9,470 nt of DNA from positions 1 through 9,470 of the forward strand of contig JAFCCX010000009.1 of NCBI GenBank assembly GCA_017609995.1, written 5' to 3'. A program made the position numbers and the translations under genes. The notes under the pieces are model-generated. The model was not told the origin of the DNA. It did not search any database and saw only the letters and a list, made by a program, of their open reading frames with translations. Below are positions 5,624 through 9,470 of this stretch, piece by piece. Source of the DNA: Candidatus Pacearchaeota archaeon (GTDB lineage: Archaea > Nanobdellota > Nanobdellia > UBA10117 > JABICX01). The first letter of the stretch is position 1; the number at the start of each line of letters is the position of its first letter.

Positions 5624-5633
5624 ATAATATATT

Positions 5634-5651
5634 CTTTACAGTATTGCAAGG
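5634..5651. promoter_or_regulatory. Palindromic element, site 2 (candidate operator)
   Basis: CTTTACAGTATTGCAAGG has the same 6-6-6 layout as site 1 with two changed arm positions, and is preceded by TATT as are other copies. It sits just upstream of the regulator gene TATA box. Confidence 0.55.
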
Positions 5652-5652
5652 A

Positions 5653-5691
5653 ATATTCTTTGCAGGCTCTATTGTTGTACATATTGCAAAT
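5653..5691. promoter_or_regulatory. Palindromic element, degenerate sites 3 and 4
   Basis: ATATTCTTTGCAG (5653-5665) repeats the left half of site 2 exactly 24 bases further on with one change. TATTGCAAAT (5682-5691) is a right half. Neither has a good partner arm, so they are half-sites or one widely spaced site. Confidence 0.4.
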
Positions 5692-5734
5692 ATTATCTAT
5701 ACTTTTTTAGGTTGATTTACTAAGAGATCTAAGG

Positions 5735-5742
5735 CATATAAA
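5735..5742 (+). promoter_or_regulatory. TATA-like element upstream of the 82-aa gene
   Basis: CATATAAA would start transcription near 5763, leaving a leader of about 84 bases containing palindromic site 5. An alternative T/A-rich box (TTTTTTAATT, 5816-5825) lies about 26 bases before the ATG at 5847 and would give a leaderless transcript. I cannot decide between them. Confidence 0.35.
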
Positions 5743-5776
5743 ACTTTTGATAAATGATTAAAAGTTTTAATAGCTT

Positions 5777-5794
5777 ATTTACTATATTGCAAAG
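5777..5794. promoter_or_regulatory. Palindromic element, site 5
   Basis: ATTTACTATATTGCAAAG keeps the right arm TTGCAAAG and a partial left arm, and is followed by ATAT. It lies downstream of the TATA-like CATATAAA (5735-5742) and about 50 bases before the small membrane protein gene. Confidence 0.45.
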
Positions 5795-5846
5795 ATATAT
5801 ACACCAAAATCTAAACTTTTTTAATTCCTTGTTTCCATATAAATAC

Positions 5847-6095
5847 ATGTTAGAAAATATCCTGCGAAAGCCAGGAGTATTCTTTATTGCTGCTGGAAGC
5901 GGTGGTGCTGCTATTCTATCTATACCAGCTATACCTATGACCCTAAGAGTTATTGGTTATCTTTCATCTGCATCCATGATTGTCTATGGATACCTCTTTA
6001 ACAAGCATGTTTCTGCCTATGAAACACCTTATGACCCCATCTATGAGCATAAAAGAGCAGTAGAAACACTGAGTTATACAGGTGAACATGAGTAA
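5847..6095 (+). CDS. Small two-helix membrane protein, 82 aa
   Basis: Residues 9-30 (PGVFFIAAGSGGAAILSIPA) and 33-52 (LRVIGYLSSASMIVYGYLF) form two transmembrane segments joined by a very short turn, so the protein is a hairpin in the membrane. The C-terminal 30 residues are polar and rich in Tyr, Glu and His (SAYETPYDPIYEHKRAVETL). No family is recognised. The first segment has a GSGGAA motif favouring close helix packing. The start at 5847 is preferred; an in-frame ATG at 5754 adds a Phe/Asn-rich 31-residue extension that looks like translated intergenic sequence and lies only 16 bases from a TATA element. The gene converges with the lipoprotein gene that follows, separated by 26 bases. Confidence 0.6.
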   Translation: MLENILRKPGVFFIAAGSGGAAILSIPAIPMTLRVIGYLSSASMIVYGYLFNKHVSAYETPYDPIYEHKRAVETLSYTGEHE

Positions 6096-6121
6096 CTTCG
6101 CTTAAGACACATTATGCGCAC

Positions 6122-6367
6122 TTAACTATATCTACAAACACACACGATTGTATCTCTTGATGAACACTTCCATTGCTTATAGGAATATCCTTCTGCTTGA
6201 CATTGATTAGAACATTCCATCTCTACAAAACCTGTTGTAAATGCTCCTACTAATCCAGTTGTTATAGACCTACAATCTCCAACACCAGTATCTATTTCTT
6301 TATCAATACATCCAGAAACTAAAATTACTGCGATTAAAGAAAGTGATATTATAATCAATTTTTTCAT
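6122..6367 (-). CDS. Small Cys-rich lipoprotein, 81 aa
   Basis: A signal peptide (MKKLIIISLSLIAVILVSGC) ends in a lipobox LVSGC with Cys20 as the expected lipid-bearing residue. The mature protein of about 60 residues has six cysteines: C32, C52, C56, C68, C76 and C78. The pattern is MECSNQCQAEGYSYKQWKC followed by C-V-C, compatible with three disulfides outside the cell. Small lipoproteins with CxxxCxxxGYxxxxWxC...CxC are common in DPANN archaea but have no known role as far as I can recall. The start at 6367 is fixed by the signal peptide. No clear ribosome binding site is seen. A 17-base palindrome overlaps the expected TATA position. Confidence 0.75.
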   Translation of the reverse strand: MKKLIIISLSLIAVILVSGCIDKEIDTGVGDCRSITTGLVGAFTTGFVEMECSNQCQAEGYSYKQWKCSSRDTIVCVCRYS

Positions 6368-6383
6368 AATTAATTTAAACCCT

Positions 6384-6400
6384 AAGAATTATTAATTCTT
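6384..6400 (-). promoter_or_regulatory. 17-bp palindrome at the lipoprotein promoter
   Basis: AAGAATTATTAATTCTT is a perfect inverted repeat (8-bp arms, 1-base centre) centred 25 bases before the lipoprotein start. It contains the A/T box TTAATAAT that would act as TATA element. It is either a strong TATA region that happens to be symmetric or an operator on top of it. Confidence 0.4.
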
Positions 6401-6405
6401 TCGAT

Positions 6406-6460
6406 TATTCCTTGCAATACTGCAAATAACTAGCTATATGTTTGCAATATGGAAGATAAC
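6406..6460. promoter_or_regulatory. Palindromic element, sites 6 and 7
   Basis: Site 6 (6410-6427) CCTTGCAATACTGCAAAT follows TATT, exactly as site 2 does. Site 7 (6440-6460) begins GTTTGCAATATGG and ends AAGATAAC, matching site 1 if two bases are missing from the right arm. Their left arms start 30 bases apart, close to the 28-base spacing of sites 1 and 2. They lie upstream of the lipoprotein TATA region. Confidence 0.5.
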
Positions 6461-6481
6461 TACCTCTTACGCAAAAAATTC

Positions 6482-6653
6482 AGGCTCTAAAAATAGGCTC
6501 TCAGTATAGCGTTTTTATAGAATACACGCTTACGAGAGAGTTAAATAAGCTTTACGTATAGCGTTTTTACTATAAGCACAGCTAAAGTGAGATTAAGCAA
6601 ATCAGATAGTATAGCCTATGTATAGTGTTTTTTAAGCATAAAGTGAGAGTTCA
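6482..6653. repeat. Three degenerate tandem copies of the ~30-bp repeat within 50-60 bp units
   Basis: The gene-free stretch 6368-6720 (353 bases) is filled here by three related units. The plus-strand core is TATAGCGTTTTT at 6505-6516 and 6557-6568 and TATAGTGTTTTT at 6621-6632, spaced 52 and 64 bases apart. Each core is preceded by a GGCT/GCTT/GCCT-like word. Each is followed, after TAAGCAC-like sequence, by a purine-rich tail (ACGAGAGAGTTAA; AAGTGAGATTAA; AAGTGAGAGTTC). A short direct repeat AGGCTCT (6482-6488, 6496-6502) precedes the first. No coding frame runs through all three and no RNA fold is obvious. Confidence 0.55.
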
Positions 6654-6689
6654 GAGCCGCATAACTGCACTTATACGCACTTTTCGAAG

Positions 6690-6699
6690 AATTTTTAAG
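6690..6699 (+). promoter_or_regulatory. TATA-like element of the 115-aa membrane protein gene
   Basis: AATTTTTAAG is centred about 26 bases before the ATG at 6721, with no ribosome binding site, so the transcript is probably leaderless. This position rules against an upstream GTG start at 6625 that would put the promoter inside the gene. Confidence 0.45.
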
Positions 6700-6720
6700 A
6701 CTTGCTTACTAAATCAAATT

Positions 6721-7068
6721 ATGAGTTGGGATAAAGTTTTAGAGAGTTTTAAAATAGATGAATGGTATAAAGTATTTGTTTATGTTGGAATGATTGGCAC
6801 TATCTTAAGTATATTCTTTCCAGTCAAAGTATATTCTAATCAAACTATTCTTTTTCTCATGTTTGGTTTACTTCTTATTGGCGTAGGAGAATGGACAAAT
6901 TATTACTGGAAGTCATGGATTAAGGAAGCTAATGTTTTTACTGGAGACGCTGCTCTTATGAAAGCAAAAATACGGAAACCAACTATAATTGGCATTTTAC
7001 TCATCTTCTTTGGAATATGTCTGATAGTTATGGCTATACTCCAGATTTTGAATATTAATCCTTTCTAA
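6721..7068 (+). CDS. Three-helix membrane protein, 115 aa, function unknown
   Basis: After a short amphipathic N-terminus (MSWDKVLESFKIDEW), transmembrane segments lie near residues 17-35, 42-57 and 88-110. Between the second and third is a polar segment (GEWTNYYWKSWIKEANVFTG and a basic KAKIRKP). Trp and Tyr residues sit at the expected membrane borders. The family is not recognised, although small proteins of this layout are frequent in archaeal and bacterial genomes. Glu58 in GVGEWTN next to the second helix is the only charged residue close to the membrane core. The gene stands alone. The repeat cluster lies upstream of its promoter, so the repeats may influence its expression. Confidence 0.7.
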   Translation: MSWDKVLESFKIDEWYKVFVYVGMIGTILSIFFPVKVYSNQTILFLMFGLLLIGVGEWTNYYWKSWIKEANVFTGDAALMKAKIRKPTIIGILLIFFGICLIVMAILQILNINPF

Positions 7069-7116
7069 CTCCCAAAAATTAAACTTGATTTACTCAATTT
7101 CATTATATATTGAATC

Positions 7117-7134
7117 TAGTGCAATATTGCATTC
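7117..7134. promoter_or_regulatory. Palindromic element, site 8 (core only)
   Basis: TAGTGCAATATTGCATTC contains the perfect 12-bp palindrome TGCAATATTGCA, the ideal core of the other sites, but its outer arms differ. It lies about 60 bases upstream of the TATA box of the two-gene cassette. Confidence 0.4.
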
Positions 7135-7180
7135 CGTGTATAATCTAATTAAGAAGCGTTTAATTGAATTTAGATAAATT

Positions 7181-7190
7181 TTTATATTAA
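7181..7190 (+). promoter_or_regulatory. TATA box of the two-gene cassette
   Basis: TTTATATTAA is centred about 24 bases before the ATG at 7209 and no ribosome binding site precedes that ATG, so the first gene is probably leaderless. Confidence 0.55.
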
Positions 7191-7208
7191 AGCATATTAC
7201 TTTAAGAT

Positions 7209-7475
7209 ATGCAAATGATTACATTAACCAACGAACAAAAGTTGGTTTTGTTTGATTTTTTAGGTTATAAAGTAAAAAATAATATACTCGTATTGAAAAA
7301 GACCGATAAACAACAGATATGTCCTTACACGAAAGAACCTGTTAGATTTAATGAAGCTTCAGTAATGCCAGGTTCAACAGTAATTTTCAATACAAACGCG
7401 CTTACTCTGGCAGAATATTTTTCAGAACATGTTGATAATGGAGGTAAAATATGCCAGAGCTTGAACTCGACGTAA
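7209..7475 (+). CDS. Unrecognised small protein, first gene of an overlapping pair, 88 aa
   Basis: This is a soluble protein of 88 residues without a signal peptide or membrane helix. The N-terminal half (ITLTNEQKLVLFDFLGYKVK) reads as a helix followed by a strand (NNILVLKK). The second half holds a single ICPYTKEPV motif, a turn-rich VMPGSTVIFNTN segment and a short helix (LTLAEYFSEHV). I do not recognise it. The ICPYTKEPV stretch recalls one half of a zinc knuckle, but no second CxxC is present; the only other cysteine is C82. It overlaps the next gene by 25 bases and its end encodes that gene's ribosome binding site, so the two are translationally coupled. A small first gene tightly coupled to a larger one is typical of toxin-antitoxin and defence pairs, but no domain confirms this. 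Confidence 0.7.
   Translation: MQMITLTNEQKLVLFDFLGYKVKNNILVLKKTDKQQICPYTKEPVRFNEASVMPGSTVIFNTNALTLAEYFSEHVDNGGKICQSLNST
7440..7445 (+). promoter_or_regulatory. Shine-Dalgarno of the 242-aa gene, inside the 88-aa gene
   Basis: GGAGGT ends 5 bases before the ATG at 7451. It is strong and fixes that start, even though it is embedded in the coding region of the upstream gene. Confidence 0.75.
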
Positions 7476-8179
7476 ATAAAGTTCTAGCACATTTCATAGA
7501 TATTAAAAGTAAAGATGGTAAAGCTAATTTTCTTAAGTGGTGGAACGATAATAAATTTAAGAAAGAATTTGGATTTCCAGCAAGTGAGTTTAGAATAATT
7601 GCTATTGAAATTGGAAAGATAGGTAAAAGAGTACTATTTAAACAATTAAAAGATTGTATTGATAAGAATCATTGGTCATTAAACTTTATTAAAGTGGGGA
7701 TTTGTATTTCTGAACTCAGTGATAAAGGTGAACGAGATAAAGTAACATCTATACGTAATCGCATCTACAAAAATAAGGGATGGAAAGAACTAAACATTGT
7801 AAATATGGGTAGCACTGGAGCAATAAAGGGAATTTTGAATTACTTAACTAATTTAAGATTAAAAGAGTATTCACAAGAATCGATAACAAAGGAATTTGAA
7901 AGAATTATTGAAGAATGGGAAAAAATAACTGTCTTTGTAAGTAACGAATCAAACAAAGACGAGGTTAAATTACGAGTTAAGGAGAAAGTAGTTGCTAACC
8001 CTCCGCTTTTTTTTGTTTTTTCATATGGTTCTGAAGCAAATCATCATGCGTACTACGCTATCGCTGAATTAAATATTGAACAAATTTTTCAATCAAAATA
8101 TATCTGGGATACATGGCCCCGATTTGATAGTGTTGGAACTAAAATATATATGTGGACGTTTGACGCTATAAAAGCTTAA
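7451..8179 (+). CDS. Unrecognised protein, second gene of the overlapping pair, 242 aa
   Basis: This is a soluble, lysine- and glutamate-rich protein of 242 residues. The first 170 residues are largely helical (VNKVLAHFIDIKSKDGKANF, then RVLFKQLKDCIDKN, KGILNYLTNLRLKEYS and ITKEFERIIEEWEK), with a small strand motif WSLNFIKVGICISEL. From about residue 156 a second domain begins with a strand (ITVFVSNES), a charged helix (KDEVKLRVKEKVVA), then a hydrophobic strand PPLFFVFSYGSEA followed by NHHAYYAIAELN, and ends with an aromatic-rich tail (YIWDTWPRF...YMWTFDAI). The NHHAYY region could hold catalytic or metal-binding histidines, but this is speculation. No family is recognised. It is translated from a strong internal ribosome binding site and most likely works with the 88-residue protein. 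Confidence 0.7.
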   Translation: MPELELDVNKVLAHFIDIKSKDGKANFLKWWNDNKFKKEFGFPASEFRIIAIEIGKIGKRVLFKQLKDCIDKNHWSLNFIKVGICISELSDKGERDKVTSIRNRIYKNKGWKELNIVNMGSTGAIKGILNYLTNLRLKEYSQESITKEFERIIEEWEKITVFVSNESNKDEVKLRVKEKVVANPPLFFVFSYGSEANHHAYYAIAELNIEQIFQSKYIWDTWPRFDSVGTKIYMWTFDAIKA

Positions 8180-8240
8180 AGTTTCTCTGAAGTGCGTATA
8201 ATCATCATTAAACGTTCATTTGTAGCAGTTTTCTTATGTA

Positions 8241-8259
8241 ATAAAAAAGAAAAAGAGGG
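8241..8259 (-). terminator. T-rich terminator of the beta-propeller gene
   Basis: On the minus strand CCCTCTTTTTCTTTTTTAT begins 4 bases after the stop codon at 8263. The plus-strand gene ends at 8179, so the 83-base convergent gap mainly holds this terminator. Confidence 0.55.
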
Positions 8260-8262
8260 TAG

Positions 8263-9470
8263 TTAGCAAACAACCACGCCCATGTATTTATGATTATTGT
8301 TCTCATCAGATTCTAAAACAGTTCCATAGTAATCGACAGTAGCCCAGACAGCATAAGCAGTTTGTTGTTCTAATTGCGTATCAATACAATATACCATAGT
8401 ACTTTCACCAGACTCGAGAGGTTCTGTATATGCATCACAATATATATTTCCGCCACCATCATTAATTTGTAGTTGAGTAACTGATGCTGACGCTGAGGTA
8501 TGTCCAATATTTTCCACTTCTACTTCTATGTAACACCAAGGGTCGTGCTCACCTAAATGATAGTCTGTCTCATCTCCTGGAGCTAAATCTGGATATATGT
8601 TTGGTGAAGAACCTGTACCTGTTCCAACACCCCAATCAGGGTACCAAGAAGCAATAGATGTATGTTCTGCAAGATTACATTGCTCTTCAGTCTGTGTAGC
8701 AGCGTTACAGCTTGCATCAATAGAGTACAATCCAGAACTGTCTGGATAGAAGAAATTGTTTCTGAAGAACATAATCCTACTTCCATCAGGAGACCACGTT
8801 GGATGTGTAGAACCTCTGTTAATATCTGTATTTGATGTAACTTGTCTATGATTATTTCCATTTGGGTCAATCACGTGAATCTGTGCATTAATCATATAGC
8901 CACCATTATCTGTATATGTAATCCAATTGCCATCAGGAGACCACTCTGGCCATCGTTCACTTGTTATTTCATCATCGAATGTTATTCGAGTAATTCCTTG
9001 TCCACTACCAACCGTCCTATCTGCATCTATTACATACAAATCCGCAAACAGCAGCATATTGCCTTCATCTTCATTTACATATCTAAAAGACCATCTAGCA
9101 ACAAGTTGTTCGCCGTCAGGAGACCACTCAACACCTTCCCAATCTCCGCAGACAAGAGCTTCTTTATTAGCTCCATTACTATCCATTAACCAGATTGCGC
9201 TCCAACGACCAGGATCTGTAGGGCAATCATCTGTAATCGCTTCAGAATGATATGCAATCTTTTCGCCATCATGAGACCATGCTGGCCAAGCATCAGGAAC
9301 TTCGTTATTTGTCAACTGAGTCATAATTGGATTATATGGATCATAGATATTTACACTAAATATTTCGCTCGTATCTGAATGACCTCCCCAATCACCAGTC
9401 ATATAAACAAATTCGTCTTTGCTTTGATGCCATGTTGGATAAGTACCATAGGCATTTGGTATTACTAGTG
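8263..9470 (-). CDS. TolB/PD40-type beta-propeller with C-terminal CARDB-like domain (5' end outside window)
   Basis: The frame is open to the right edge; codons upstream of the ATG at 9402 still read as propeller (YGTYPTWHQSKDEFVYMT), so that ATG is internal. At least five PD40 blades follow the pattern P-x-W-S-P-D-G-x-x-I-x-Y: PAWSHDGEKIAYHS, VEWSPDGEQLVAR, PEWSPDGNWITYTD, PTWSPDGSRIMFFR and a last YPDWG. Between the blades are descriptive turns such as IWLMDSNGANKE and IHVIDPNGNNHRQVT. After a Gly/Ser linker comes about 105 residues of CARDB-like sequence (EVEVENIGHTSASASVTQLQ, LESGESTM, ending in VLESDENNNHKYMG), a module of cell-surface proteins. Binding or adhesion outside the cell is inferred from the domain family. 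A signal peptide would be in the missing part. The stop is at 8263. Confidence 0.85.
   Translation of the reverse strand, partial: LVIPNAYGTYPTWHQSKDEFVYMTGDWGGHSDTSEIFSVNIYDPYNPIMTQLTNNEVPDAWPAWSHDGEKIAYHSEAITDDCPTDPGRWSAIWLMDSNGANKEALVCGDWEGVEWSPDGEQLVARWSFRYVNEDEGNMLLFADLYVIDADRTVGSGQGITRITFDDEITSERWPEWSPDGNWITYTDNGGYMINAQIHVIDPNGNNHRQVTSNTDINRGSTHPTWSPDGSRIMFFRNNFFYPDSSGLYSIDASCNAATQTEEQCNLAEHTSIASWYPDWGVGTGTGSSPNIYPDLAPGDETDYHLGEHDPWCYIEVEVENIGHTSASASVTQLQINDGGGNIYCDAYTEPLESGESTMVYCIDTQLEQQTAYAVWATVDYYGTVLESDENNNHKYMGVVVC
8783..9280 (-). repeat. Coding repeats of the propeller blades (WSPDG motif)
   Basis: The plus-strand word CCATCAGGAGACCAC occurs exactly at 8783-8797 and 8930-8944 and with one or two changes at 9113-9127 and 9266-9280, spaced 147, 183 and 153 bases. 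It is the reverse complement of the codons for W-S-P-D-G in successive blades, so it reflects protein repeats. Confidence 0.7.

Larger units (their letters stand above)
5574..5632 (-). promoter_or_regulatory. Promoter, leader and Shine-Dalgarno of the winged-helix regulator gene
   Basis: On the minus strand ATATATTA (5625-5632) is TATA-like and predicts a transcript start near 5604, giving a leader of about 37 bases. GGAGG (5574-5578) lies 6 bases before the ATG at 5567. One palindromic element (5606-5623) lies between TATA box and transcript start, and a second (5634-5651) just upstream of the TATA box, 28 bases centre to centre. A protein on both would block TBP/TFB access. Confidence 0.55.

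Noticed and set aside
6482..6653. CRISPR array
   Set aside because: The repeats are degenerate, only three in number, unevenly spaced and without distinct spacers. No cas gene is near.
6625..6720. GTG start extending the 115-aa membrane protein by 32 residues
   Set aside because: The extension runs through the third repeat copy and across the likely TATA box, and its Arg-rich sequence looks like translated non-coding DNA.
5139..7134. Insertion sequence or transposon as explanation of the repeats
   Set aside because: No transposase, terminal inverted repeats of matching sequence or target-site duplication could be seen.
8842..9250. Plus-strand reading frames of over 100 codons opposite the propeller gene
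   Set aside because: They are antisense to a gene with clear PD40 and CARDB motifs and have no recognisable promoter or ribosome binding site.

Overview
The window looks like accessory-rich chromosome of an AT-rich archaeon, most likely of the DPANN type (Woesearchaeota/Pacearchaeota-like). Four things support this. The tRNA-Gln has the archaeal A1-U72 pair and no encoded CCA. Promoters look archaeal, with an A/T-rich TATA element about 25 bases before the start codon and often no leader. Other genes carry GGAGGT-type ribosome binding sites behind short leaders. The gene content fits too: a 46-residue DUF5679-type zinc ribbon, Cys-rich membrane-anchored proteins and small winged-helix proteins. 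The exact lineage is inference.

Left part (1-4400): a partial unknown gene and a small zinc-ribbon gene on the minus strand, then tRNA-Gln(CTG). These are followed on the plus strand by a signal-peptide-bearing, Cys-rich, membrane-anchored protein and a conserved-looking cytoplasmic protein of unknown function. Next come a membrane-anchored transglutaminase-like protein overlapping an arginase-family ureohydrolase by 4 bases, a 94-residue winged-helix protein and the DUF5679-type protein.

Middle part (4400-7210): a seven-helix membrane protein with an internal duplication and an Arg-rich winged-helix regulator, both on the minus strand. Then come three small membrane or lipoprotein genes separated by unusually long intergenic stretches. 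These stretches hold two families of dispersed sequence. One is an 18-27 bp palindromic element (core TTGCARTATTGCAA) with about eight full or degenerate copies, two of which bracket the TATA box of the regulator gene. The other is a ~30 bp imperfect repeat (core AAAAACGCTATACG on the minus strand) that forms the leader of the regulator gene and recurs three times, roughly tandemly, about 1 kb away. Together they suggest a self-regulated local regulon, the most interesting structure here.

Right part (7210-9470): a two-gene overlapping cassette (88 and 242 residues) that I cannot assign to any family, with a copy of the palindrome core upstream. Then comes a convergent, 5'-truncated gene for a surface-type TolB/PD40 beta-propeller with a C-terminal CARDB-like domain. 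Both window ends cut through genes.
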